Below, in pieces: positions 7,420 through 16,200 of a stretch of DNA of 55,798 bases; the stretch's first letter is position 1, and the number at the start of each line of letters is the position of its first letter. A program made the position numbers and the translations under genes. This DNA comes from Williamsia sp. (GTDB taxonomy: Bacteria > Bacteroidota > Bacteroidia > Chitinophagales > Chitinophagaceae). The notes below the pieces were generated by a model, which saw only the letters and a list, made by a program, of their open reading frames with translations, was not told where the DNA came from and did no database searches. The DNA is taken from assembly GCA_015069695.1 (NCBI GenBank), contig JADCRZ010000041.1:1-55798 (forward strand). The letters are read 5' to 3'.

Positions 7420-8808
7420 CTAGTAGCTAAATTCATTCAAACCATGGGCATATGTGTCTAATTCATTCTCATCGAAAATGAATGGTGAATGTGTAACAGA
7501 AAGCATCCCCTTACAATAGGGGTTTTTAATAACATCAACAATAAACCTTTTCTGCCAGGGAACTGAAAGAGACAACTCGGGTTCGTCAATAATTAAAAAA
7601 AAGTGCTTTTTCTGTGAAAGAAACAAATGACTGAAAAGTGATACAATTTGCTTTTCTCCGCTTGACAAATCCTTTAATTCGATATTTTCTTTTATAATAG
7701 TCTTTCCATTTTTGATTGGTTTTATCGAAATCTTAAAATTTATGTTATCATATACAAACTTCTTGTTACCTGAATATTCATTGCAAATATTTATAAAGTT
7801 CTCTACATCTTTCTCCTCCTCTTTCAATTCATTGAAAATAGTAGACAACCTATATATAAAATATGCAATTATCTTTGTTTCATCTTTATCAAAAGTACCT
7901 TGAGTGTTTATTTCATTAACAAACTCAATAAGTCTTGATTTCTCATTTTTAGATAGAACTGATTCATCTATCCTACCAAGGATAGATGAGAGTGATTTTT
8001 CGTTTACAGTTTGAACTTGTTTAATACTTATATCCAAATACGTCCTATTAATTACATCTCGCAGATACCCTCCCGTCAAATTATTTTTAATCTTGTTGCT
8101 AAGATTTTCTTTTAACTGATTTAATTTAAAATTTATTTTCTCCTCCACATCTTCCATTCCAAATTCAACGAGTTCAACATATCCTGCCTCATCATTACTT
8201 TTTATCCCCCGCTTTCTTCTCTTATATTTATCTATATCTGATTCTAAATCAGGCAATATTGCCTTTAAATCTTGTTCAATTCTACGAAAAGTTGGCAAGT
8301 ATAATATTTGACAATCAATTAGATTTGAGAAGGCTTTTCCCTTTTCTGGTATTATTTGATCAAATAATGATAGTTGTTGTCGGCTCAGGATATCCATCAC
8401 CTCATATATTATAGAAGGTGGAAGATTTACTCTATCAGCCCACATTTCTAACTTCAACGGATTTCGATAAAAATCACCCACATCGGTTGACAATATGTAA
8501 TCGTTAATCTTTTCAATGATGGATTGGGGGTATCTCTTAAGAAGCCGTTTGAATTTATCGCTTGATAATAAGTCAATTTCCTTTCTATTTAAGTTATAGT
8601 TCTGACCATTTATTTTAGCACTAACCGTTTCGAACTTGTATTTCAAAAGCTTTGTCCACTGACGAGATAAAAAATAATAGATTATGTTAACAATTGTCGT
8701 TTTTCCTGAACCATTTTCAGCTACAAGAATTAATTTATTATCGTGTATTTTAAAATCATAATTAAGTTCTCCAAAAAGCCCTTGTATTTTTATTTGTTCA
8801 ATTTTCAT
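7420..8808 (-). CDS. ariA: AriA-like AAA/ABC-type ATPase of a PARIS-like defence system
   Basis: 462 residues. The N-terminus has a Walker A motif in VAENGSGKTTIVN (~residues 29-41). After a long helical middle (coiled-coil-like in ~190-330), the C-terminal part carries the ABC signature LSSGEKQ, Walker B FFLIIDEPELSLS and the switch histidine in VTHSPFIFD. This is the split ATPase layout of OLD/RecF-like AAA proteins and of AriA. It is predicted to sense phage triggers and control AriB, encoded immediately downstream. Strong A+T and AAA/AAT codon bias sets it apart from backbone genes. Its promoter should lie in the 180 bases 8809-8988. Confidence 0.8.
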   Translation of the reverse strand: MKIEQIKIQGLFGELNYDFKIHDNKLILVAENGSGKTTIVNIIYYFLSRQWTKLLKYKFETVSAKINGQNYNLNRKEIDLLSSDKFKRLLKRYPQSIIEKINDYILSTDVGDFYRNPLKLEMWADRVNLPPSIIYEVMDILSRQQLSLFDQIIPEKGKAFSNLIDCQILYLPTFRRIEQDLKAILPDLESDIDKYKRRKRGIKSNDEAGYVELVEFGMEDVEEKINFKLNQLKENLSNKIKNNLTGGYLRDVINRTYLDISIKQVQTVNEKSLSSILGRIDESVLSKNEKSRLIEFVNEINTQGTFDKDETKIIAYFIYRLSTIFNELKEEEKDVENFINICNEYSGNKKFVYDNINFKISIKPIKNGKTIIKENIELKDLSSGEKQIVSLFSHLFLSQKKHFFLIIDEPELSLSVPWQKRFIVDVIKNPYCKGMLSVTHSPFIFDENELDTYAHGLNEFSY

Positions 8809-8988
8809 TTTTGTGGAAAATTTTTATTAAAACTAATCTATTTCAACTATTAGCTTTCATATATGTCAATTGTGCTGTTATGCCATATGCAATTCTTAAA
8901 GTTAGTCACAAAAAGTTATAACATAGGTGATGATTGAACATTGATCACTTTATATTAAGCTTATTGATGTTTTATTAAAATCGGTTTG

Positions 8989-9246
8989 TCAACCTTGCTT
9001 CTTTCCTTTTTTCATCCACCCCTTTAAACCCTCCAGCACCAAACGCCTCACCGCCCCTGAATAGCCATAAGTGTAACATGACGTTTTGGCAAATTCAGTC
9101 AGCAATTTATACTCTTCTTCAGTCAGATAACATGTTACTTTATGGTCTGAGTAATCCCTTTGCCCTTTAGGCCGGCCGCCTTTGTTCTTTTTTATTTCAT
9201 CGGTAGTATTCTGCCCTTCAACAGACATTTTTGTTTCCTGTTCCAT
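8989..9246 (-). CDS. Ribbon-helix-helix protein, MobC/BmgB-like
   Basis: 85 residues with a disordered charged N-terminus, a GGRPKGQRDYSDHKV linker, then the short strand VTCYLTEEEYKLLTEFA and the helix YGYSGAVRRLVLEGLKGWMK. This resembles the small ribbon-helix-helix mobilisation accessory proteins (MobC/BmgB type) that bind near the transfer origin of Bacteroidota mobilisable elements. No relaxase gene follows. It may be a leftover of a mobilisation module or a repressor. The folded, hairpin-rich DNA at 9279-9399 lies directly upstream. Confidence 0.6.
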   Translation of the reverse strand: MEQETKMSVEGQNTTDEIKKNKGGRPKGQRDYSDHKVTCYLTEEEYKLLTEFAKTSCYTYGYSGAVRRLVLEGLKGWMKKGKKQG

Positions 9247-9278
9247 AACTTATAGTTTTAATGGTGTGTGTATTTCTT

Positions 9279-9399
9279 ACAAAAGCGACTTCGGAGCTTT
9301 TGTTGACCGTAAAAACCGTCTGAGGTTTTTTACGGTATTTAACTTCAATTGTGTGACAATTGTACATCTTGCCGAACCCGCTTCAAGGGGTTCTTTTTT
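9279..9399. other. Cluster of four hairpins upstream of the RHH gene
   Basis: Four consecutive inverted repeats occur in 121 bases: ACAAAAGC/GCTTTTGT (9279-9303), ACCGTAAAAACC with a one-base bulge (9306-9336), CAATTGT/ACAATTG (9346-9362) and GAACCC/GGGTTC followed by six T (9374-9399). The last is a good plus-strand intrinsic terminator, yet no plus-strand gene precedes it. The cluster could be a transfer origin next to a MobC-like gene, or a small structured RNA ending at that terminator. Confidence 0.5.
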
Positions 9400-9499
9400 G
9401 AACTTGCATTTTTACCAGTCCGTAATTCCTGCTTGATTCCATCCCAAATGGTGCTGGTGAAAAGAAAAAATGAGAAACATGCGAAAGACTAATCAAGGT

Positions 9500-9600
9500 G
9501 CATTTTGAATGGATGTTTTTTCTGATGCTGTTGAACCAAGTTCCGCTGCTGCAAAAGACATCCATTCAAAATGCGCAAACCTGCGGTAGCAAATGACTGC
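9500..9600 (-). repeat. Integrase-associated hairpin module, copy 2
   Basis: A 17-bp perfect inverted repeat (9500-9516 with 9558-9574, GCATTTTGAATGGATGT) with a 41-base spacer, starting right after the integrase stop codon on the same strand. On the minus strand the leading bases AGCAGTCATTTGC and the block GATGTCTTTTGCAGCAG match copy 1 at 4809-4912. It may act as the terminator of the integrase gene, but the conserved loop suggests more. Confidence 0.75.
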
Positions 9601-10854
9601 TTACGTTGGGTCTTGCCGGAAGTTTTTGCCACCGTCAAAAAGTCGGTTCTTCAACTCTTTCATGTTGTTGCTGATCTTGCGCTGGGTGATTTTGGCGTAT
9701 AACTGGGTGGTGCGGATGCTTCGGTGGCCCAACATCTGGCTGACTGTTTCCAATGGCACATCATGCTCCAGGGTTACGGTTGTTGCGAAGGTGTGGCGAG
9801 CGGTGTGGGTGGTTAGATGCTTTTTAATTCCGCAGATAACAGCTACTTCTTTCAGATAACCATTGAACCGGGCATTGCTGTTTACCGGTAGCAGGCGGCC
9901 GAATACCTCACAATAAGGATGTGATTTGTATTTATCTATAATTTCCAGCGCGAGGGGCAGTAATGGCACACGCTCTGGGTTGTCGTTCTTCTCGCGGTTT
10001 TTTACGATCCACTTTTCACTGTCTATGCCGGAAATGATGTTATCTTTTGTTAAGTTGAGTACATCCTGGTAAGCGTACCCTGTAAAACAGCAAAATAGAT
10101 ATACGTCCCTAACTTCTTCGAGCCGGGCTATTTGCAAATCCTTGTTGTATAACTTCATGATTTCCTCCATAGTCAGCCGTTCCCTTTGCGGTTCATCATA
10201 GCTGCACTTGAAACCGGATAGCGGGTTTACCGGTATCTAGCCCTGGTCGGCGGCCATCTTCAATACCTGTTTTACATTTTTAATATATTTCATGGTTGTA
10301 TTACTGCCGATTTTCTGTATAGTAGACAGATAATGTTCGAAATCTGCGGCAAAGGAAAACCGGATGTCATCCAGTGATTTATCCGATACTTTGAACTGAT
10401 ACTGCAAGAAAGAGATTACTTTTTGCTGTGTAATCTCCAGGCGCTTCAGCGTGTTAGCAGATTTCTTACTGACGCTTACCTTTTCGGCAAACCGCTTATT
10501 ATGTATGTCGAAAGCCTCACAGATCGTTCTTTGCTTCTCTCCTATTCCCAAGTATTGGTTTTTCAGGGTTTCTGCATCAACGGGTTTGCCAAGGGCTAAC
10601 AGATAACTGTAATGCTTGTGCAACTCGGCTTTCATGATAATAAGCTGCCGGTTGATCGTTCTGGCTTCCTCGGAATTGCTTTTTACGCATTGGGCTTCCT
10701 GGTTCCATAGCTTTGGATCCACATACTGCCGGGTGGCCAGTTCGATCCGTTTCTGATCAACGGTAAGGCACAGGTAGATGGCTGGCTTGCCGTTTTTACA
10801 GCGTTGCTTGTTCAGCCAGAATAAGATAGAGAAAGATTGGGGTGATTTCTTCAT
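9601..10854 (-). pseudogene. Tyrosine recombinase (island integrase) interrupted by an in-frame TAG
   Basis: One reading frame of 417 residues plus a stop, broken by TAG at 10237-10239. The first 205 codons give the arm-binding domain (FSILFWLNKQRCKNGKPAIY) and the start of the core-binding domain (SFAADFEHYLSTIQKIGSNT), ending KMAADQG. After the stop the frame continues IPVNPLSGFKCSYDEPQRER into the catalytic domain: FTGYAYQDVLNLT (the first Arg is absent, as in IntDOT-like enzymes), HTARHTFATTV, LGHRSIRTTQLYAKI. The missing residue is very probably Trp (TGG to TAG). Unless read through or miscalled, the enzyme is inactive. It sits 254 bases from the tRNA att site. Confidence 0.85.
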
Positions 10855-11052
10855 ACAAAACGGGTTTTAGCTTTACTTAATTTGATTCATTTTGCACCGT
10901 TCCTACAGCCGACTTCAAAAAAGTAAAACCCAATAGGGATAAGCGTTTCAGCCCTATGGAGGTTAGCAAACCTGGCACAAAAACCCTGCTAACCGATTTG
11001 CTAACCTTGCCGTTTGAGATTTATTATAATAGTTTAATCGAAAACCAAATAA

Positions 11053-11086
11053 AAAACCGCGTAAAACATTCATTTTACGCGGTTTT
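11053..11086 (-). terminator. Intrinsic terminator of tRNA-Lys
   Basis: A 14-bp perfect stem AAAACCGCGTAAAA / TTTTACGCGGTTTT with a 6-base loop, 23 bases beyond the tRNA 3' end. On the minus strand it is followed by a T-rich run. Confidence 0.75.
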
Positions 11087-11107
11087 GAAGAAGATTGTCA
11101 GTCTGAA

Positions 11108-11123
11108 AGTGATCCCGCTGGGA
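11108..11123. other. Attachment site at the tRNA-Lys 3' end
   Basis: AGTGATCCCGCTGGGA, identical to 5551-5566. It covers the acceptor and part of the T stem of tRNA-Lys plus two flanking bases, so integration restores the tRNA gene. Confidence 0.8.
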
Positions 11124-11182
11124 CTCGGACCCAGGACCCATACATTAAAAGTGTATTGCTCTACCAACTGAGCTACGGAATC
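11110..11182 (-). tRNA. tRNA-Lys (anticodon TTT)
   Basis: A 73-base cloverleaf on the minus strand: acceptor GATTCCG with CGGGATC (one G-T pair) and discriminator A, D stem GCTC/GAGC, anticodon stem ATACA/TGTAT with loop CTTTTAA (anticodon TTT), and T stem CTGGG/CCCAG. CCA is not encoded. The T loop reads TCCGAGT rather than TTCGAGT, so position 55, nearly always U (pseudouridine), is C. It serves as the integration target of the neighbouring island. Confidence 0.93.
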
Positions 11183-11424
11183 ATCATCCGCGTGTGGTAC
11201 ACGCAGCACCCATTTTTGATTTGGGAGTGCAAAAATAAGGATTAAAATATCTGTACCAAATTTTTATCAGACTTTATCAAACTACTTATTTCCGCTGCAC
11301 TAAAACAGCGCAACTTTTGGTTGACATACCCCCTGTTAGTACACGGGCAACCCACTCAAATACAAGCCCCGTCAACCCTTCGCCGCGCCCTTCTACAATC
11401 TTTTTTTTTCACCCCCGATTCCTG

Positions 11425-11432
11425 TAGGTTTG
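11425..11432 (+). promoter_or_regulatory. Bacteroidota -7 box (TAGGTTTG)
   Basis: TAGGTTTG fits the TAnnTTTG consensus of the Bacteroidota housekeeping sigma factor. Transcription would start near 11439, about 12 bases before the ATG at 11451. Confidence 0.5.
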
Positions 11433-11450
11433 TATTTTAAACAGTTTACA

Positions 11451-12260
11451 ATGTCTCAATTTTTCAGTGGTAAAGTGGTGGCGGTTACCGGAGGAACAGA
11501 CGGGATCGGCAAAGCGATGATCGATGAACTCGTGACCCAGGGCGCCCGGATCGCAACCTGCGGAAGAAGCCACGACAAAATCTACAACCTGCAGATGCAA
11601 TACGCCAGCGTACTGCTCCATGCCGTGGTCTGCGACGTGAGCATCGAACAGGACTGTAAAAAATTTATCGACTCTACCATTGATACCTTTGGCGGCATCG
11701 ACATCCTCATCAACAATGCCGGCATTTCCATGCGCGCCCTGGTAAAAGACGTGGAACTTGACGTGATCCGCCGCATCATGGATGTAAACTTCTACGGCGC
11801 CGTATACTGCACCAAATATGCCCTGCCTTCCATCATCGAACGAAAAGGGACCATTGTAGGCATCTCCTCCGTGGCAGGCATCCGCGGACTGCCCGGCCGC
11901 AGCGGATACTCTGCTTCCAAGTTTGCCCTCCAGGGCTGGCTTGAATCCCTGCGCACCGAACTGATGGACGATGAGGTAAACGTCATGTGGGTGTGCCCGG
12001 GTTTTACCACTTCCAACATCCGCTTTACAGCCCTGAACGAAAAAGGTGATTCGCAGATAGAAAACCCCATGGATGAAAACAAAATGATGTCGGCCGCCGA
12101 ATGCGCCCGGATCATCCTGAAAGCAGTGGAAAAGCACAAACGCAATCCGCTGATCACCTACCAGGCGATTCAAACATCTTTTTTGAACAAGTTTTTTCCA
12201 TCGCTGACCGATAAACTGGTTCACCGGTTTTACTTTAAAAACGGCAAGCTGGTCAAATAA
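11451..12260 (+). CDS. SDR-family NAD(P)-dependent oxidoreductase
   Basis: 269 residues of the classical short-chain dehydrogenase/reductase fold. The nucleotide-binding motif TGGTDGIGKA is at residues ~12-21, the structural motif ILINNAG near 86, and the catalytic Ser and YSASK lie in GISSVAGIRGLPGRSGYSAS. The C-terminal part ends in a basic segment (NKFFPSLTDKLVHRFYFKNG) common in membrane-associated SDRs of Bacteroidota. I chose the ATG at 11451 over the TTG at 11430 because of the promoter box just upstream. The substrate cannot be read from the sequence. It is the first backbone gene after the tRNA-Lys island. Confidence 0.9.
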   Translation: MSQFFSGKVVAVTGGTDGIGKAMIDELVTQGARIATCGRSHDKIYNLQMQYASVLLHAVVCDVSIEQDCKKFIDSTIDTFGGIDILINNAGISMRALVKDVELDVIRRIMDVNFYGAVYCTKYALPSIIERKGTIVGISSVAGIRGLPGRSGYSASKFALQGWLESLRTELMDDEVNVMWVCPGFTTSNIRFTALNEKGDSQIENPMDENKMMSAAECARIILKAVEKHKRNPLITYQAIQTSFLNKFFPSLTDKLVHRFYFKNGKLVK

Positions 12261-12328
12261 ACCTGTCTGCCGTTACAATCCATACATCCGTTTCGTACCC
12301 GAACAACTAAAATGCTTTTGTCCTATAA

Positions 12329-13150
12329 ATGCCATTAGTTACCCTTACATCTGATATTGGTCTGCAAGATTACCTGGTAGGAGCCATCAAGGGTCGGCTT
12401 TACTCCATCAACCCTCATTTCAATATTGCAGACATTACCCACCACCTGCCCCCGTTCAACTACCCGCAGGCGGCCTATATCTGCCGCAATGCGATCTATA
12501 ATTTTCCCGATCACACCTTTCATATCATCCTGATCAACCTGTTTGATCAAAAGCCCCAGCAGCTGCTCCTGTGCTTTCACAACAACCAGTACATCCTCTG
12601 TGCCGACAACGGTTTTATCACCATGATCCTGGAAAACAAACCCGAAATGGTGATCCGGCTGCCGGCTGCCGATGCGGGTACCCGCAATGCACTCGGCTGC
12701 GCGCAGGCCTTCGGCAAAGCCATTGACCAGCTCGCCAACGGCACTGCAATCAGGCAACTGGGTGAGCCCGACGCGCCCATCATTGAAAAAAACCATCTCC
12801 GTCCCCTGCTGGGAGAAAACTGGATCGAAGGACAAATCATCTTTATCGATAATTTCGAAAATGTGATCGTCAATATCACCCGGGCCGAATTTGAAGAACA
12901 ACGGCGGGGCCGTCCTTTTCAGATTGTGTTTAAGCGGGATGAAGTGATTGACACCATCAGCGAATCATATGCAGATGTGGCCGAAGGGGAAAAGCTGGCC
13001 TTGTTTAACTCAGCAGGCTACCTGGAAATTTCCATCAACAAAGGCAATTCTGCCGGTCTGTTCGGACTGCATGGATTTATGGAACCGTCGCAGAACAATT
13101 ATCTGCAGAACAAGTTATACTACCAGACCGTGAGAGTTTACTTTGTTTGA
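12329..13150 (+). CDS. SAM hydroxide adenosyltransferase / SAM hydrolase (DUF62)
   Basis: 273 residues matching the DUF62 family, which splits S-adenosylmethionine into adenosine and methionine using water. The conserved opening is VTLTSDIGLQDYLVGAIKG (family pattern TDFG..D.YVG..KG), followed by IADITHHLPPFNYPQAAYIC, the ADNGFIT motif near residue 91 and the C-terminal domain with FIDNFENVIVNIT. The length is normal. It is probably cytosolic and may control SAM levels. It is encoded alone between the SDR gene and the DUF2723 gene, same strand, with gaps of 68 and 120 bases. Confidence 0.9.
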   Translation: MPLVTLTSDIGLQDYLVGAIKGRLYSINPHFNIADITHHLPPFNYPQAAYICRNAIYNFPDHTFHIILINLFDQKPQQLLLCFHNNQYILCADNGFITMILENKPEMVIRLPAADAGTRNALGCAQAFGKAIDQLANGTAIRQLGEPDAPIIEKNHLRPLLGENWIEGQIIFIDNFENVIVNITRAEFEEQRRGRPFQIVFKRDEVIDTISESYADVAEGEKLALFNSAGYLEISINKGNSAGLFGLHGFMEPSQNNYLQNKLYYQTVRVYFV

Positions 13151-13241
13151 TCTATAAGGGAAAACCGGTTGCTGCGGGTGAGAACCCCTGAAAATTATCG
13201 TTAAATCACCCCGGTGCATGCACCTATTTCGTTCATACCTT

Positions 13242-13249
13242 TATATTTG
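13242..13249 (+). promoter_or_regulatory. Bacteroidota -7 box (TATATTTG)
   Basis: TATATTTG matches TAnnTTTG 21 bases upstream of the ATG at 13271. It supports that start rather than the in-frame ATG at 13214, which would lie upstream of the promoter. Confidence 0.55.
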
Positions 13250-13270
13250 CCAAATTTACAAAAGCAGTTT

Positions 13271-16200
13271 ATGAGTTTCAAGAAAGTGAACAACATCACC
13301 GGATGGGTGATATGTGCGATCGCTTGCCTGGTCTATATCCTCACCATGGAAGCCAATGCCAGTTTATGGGATTGCGGCGAATTTATTTCGAGCACCTTTA
13401 AAATGCAGGTGCCCCATCCTCCCGGCGCCCCTCTTTTTGTGATCCTTGGCCGCCTGTTTATCGTGCTCTTCGGAGGCAGCAATCCGGCCCGGGCCGTTAA
13501 CCTGATGAGCGCACTCTGCAGCGGTTTTACCATCCTGTTCCTTTTTTGGACCATCACCCATTTTGCCCGCAAATTAATTACCTCTTCTAACGCAGAACCC
13601 ACCGGCTTCCAGCTCGTCAAGATCATGAGCGCAGGTGCTGTAGGCGCCCTCGCATACACCTTCAGCGATTCTTTCTGGTTCAGCGCCGTAGAAGGCGAAG
13701 TATATGCCATGTCATCCCTTTTTACCGCCATTGTTTTCTGGGCGATGCTGAAATGGGAACATGCAGCCGACAAACCCGGCGCCGACCGCTGGATCATTTT
13801 TATCTTCTTTATGATGGGCCTCTCTATTGGTGTTCACCTCCTGAACCTGCTCACCATCCCGGCCATCGTCATGATCTACTATTTCAAACGCTACCGCGTA
13901 ACCCGCTGGGGTACGTTCTGGGCTTTTTTAGTCGGTTGCGCCATCACCGGGTTTGTCCAGAAAGTCATTATTCAATACACAGTTGAAGGAGCCGGCAAAT
14001 TCGACATCTGGTTTGTAAACAGTCTGAGCCTCCCCTTCTTCTCCGGCTTTGCTTTTTATTTCCTGCTGATGGGCGTGCTGATTTATTTAGGCATCCGTAT
14101 GTTCCGTTCGGCCAATGTGAGTCTGACAAAAGTCGGTTCCTGGCTGGCAGCCATGCTGCTGCTGCTGGCGTTTCCGTTTATCACATCCGGTGCCGCCATG
14201 GTGGGTATGATAGCCGGGATTGCCCTGCTGGTATGGGGTATTTCCTATGTATATAAAAGGATGGGGCCGATCGCTACCCTGGCACTCTGGAGCATTGCCT
14301 TTATGATGCTGGGTTACTCTACCTATCTCACGACCATGATCCGCTCCAACGCCAACCCGGCGGTGGATATGTACAATGTTGACAATCCCAACTCACTGGT
14401 AGGTTACCTGGGCCGCGACCAGTACGGTGATTTCCCCCTCCTGTACGGACAAGTATTTACCGCCCAGCCTGCTGAATACGATTCTTCCGTTACCAAGTAT
14501 ACAAAGGGACCCGGTAAGTACGAAGAGATCGGAAAAGACATGACCCCTGTTTATGCACCGGAAGATAAAATGATTTTCCCGCGTGTATGGGATGCCAGCG
14601 AAGACCAGCGCCACGCTACGTTTTACAGGGAGTACCTGAACCTGGCCGACGACCAAAAGCCCAACCAGGCTGATAACATGCGCTTCTTCTTCAGCTACCA
14701 GCTGAACTGGATGTACTGGCGTTATTTCATGTGGAATTTTGCCGGTAAACAAAATGACATCCAGGGTTTTGGTCCGGGCAATGTACGCGATGGAAACTGG
14801 CTTACAGGCATTTCCTTTTTCGACAACCTGCGGCTGGGTGACCAGTCGAAGATGCCCGATAGCATCAAGCACAACAAAGCCAATAACCACCTGTTCCTGC
14901 TTCCGTTTATTCTGGGTCTCCTGGGTGTTTATTTCCAGTACAACCGGAACAAGCGTGACCTGCTGGTGACCGGCCTCCTGTTCTTCTTTACCGGTTTCGC
15001 CATCGTACTGTACCTGAACCAGGCAGGCAACCAGCCACGTGAACGTGACTATGCGTACGTGGGCTCTTTCTATGCCTTTGCTATCTGGATCGGACTGGGT
15101 GTGTTGCAGGTAGAAGATTGGTTGAGAAGAAAAACAAGCGAGCGCAATGCAACGGCCATTGCAGCCCTGGGCTGTATGCTGGCCGTACCCGTTATCATGG
15201 GCACACAGGAATGGGATGACCACGACAGAAGTAAAAAACTTCTCGCGGTTGACCTGGCAAAAGATTACCTGGAAAGCTGCGCCCCCAATGCCATCCTGTT
15301 TACCTATGGAGACAACGATACGTACCCGCTCTGGTTTGCACAGGAAGTAGAAGGGATCCGTCCCGACATCCGCGTGATCAACAACAGCTTGCTGGGCATC
15401 GACTGGTACATCAACCAGCTGCGCTATAAGATCAACCAGAGTGATCCTATCGACGTGATCCTGACCCCGGAACAGATCCAGGGCCGCAACCGGGATTATA
15501 TACTGTACAACCCCAGGAACGAAGTTAGGCCTGACGCTTACTACGATTTGTACGATATAATGAAGAATGTGGTAGGCAGTGATGACCCTGTTATGAAAGT
15601 AGCCACTCAAGGTGGAGACCTGGTGAACTATTTCCCTACCAAGAAATTCAAGCTCAAGGTAGATGAGGCGGTTGTTCGGGCCAACAAAACGGTGAACCCG
15701 GCAGATACGGTTATAAGCGAACTGGATTTTGAGATCCCGAACAACAAGAACTATATCCAGAAGAACGATCTGGCGATGCTGAACATCATTGCCGCCAATC
15801 AATGGAAACGCCCGATCTACTTCACCGCCGACTTTTCCGGCCGCGAACTGGGATTCGGCCAATACCTGCGCAACGACGGATTGAGCTACCGCCTGGTACC
15901 GGTGAAAAACAATACCGGCATCAATACAGACTGGGTGGTGGACAAGCTGATGAACAAATTCGGGTTTGGCGGTGCCAATGTAAAAGGCGTGTATTTCGAC
16001 GAACAGAACCGCCTCCACCTGAACAGCATCCGCATGGCTTATGGAGAAGCCGCTGCCAACCTCGCTGATAACAACCGGAAAGAAGAAGCTAAAAAGCTGC
16101 TCGAAAAAGCAGACAAAGGCATCCTGAACGAAAATCATCCGTATGCCCTGGTGAGCAAAGAAAACCGGCACAACTATATTTCATTCAAATTTCTGGAGTC

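Larger units (their letters stand above)
5551..11123. mobile_element. tRNA-Lys integrated defence island (about 5.6 kb)
   Basis: Bounded by 16-bp direct repeats (5551-5566 and 11108-11123), of which the right one is the 3' end of tRNA-Lys. The tyrosine integrase gene is adjacent to the tRNA end, the usual arrangement. Cargo: HigBA-like toxin-antitoxin, a PARIS-like AriA/AriB pair and a small ribbon-helix-helix protein. No relaxase or conjugation genes are present. The integrase has a nonsense codon, so the island may now be fixed. Genes 6493-9246 are markedly A+T-richer than the backbone, consistent with transfer. Confidence 0.8.

Noticed and set aside
10237-10239. Possible reassignment of TAG to Trp
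   Set aside because: TAG ends several intact genes normally here (ariA, ariB, DUF2723), so the code is standard; the two TAG codons are treated as mutation, error or readthrough.
14393-16171. 592-codon minus-strand frame
   Set aside because: It lies fully antisense to the DUF2723 gene, has no recognisable motif and reflects the codon bias of the real gene.
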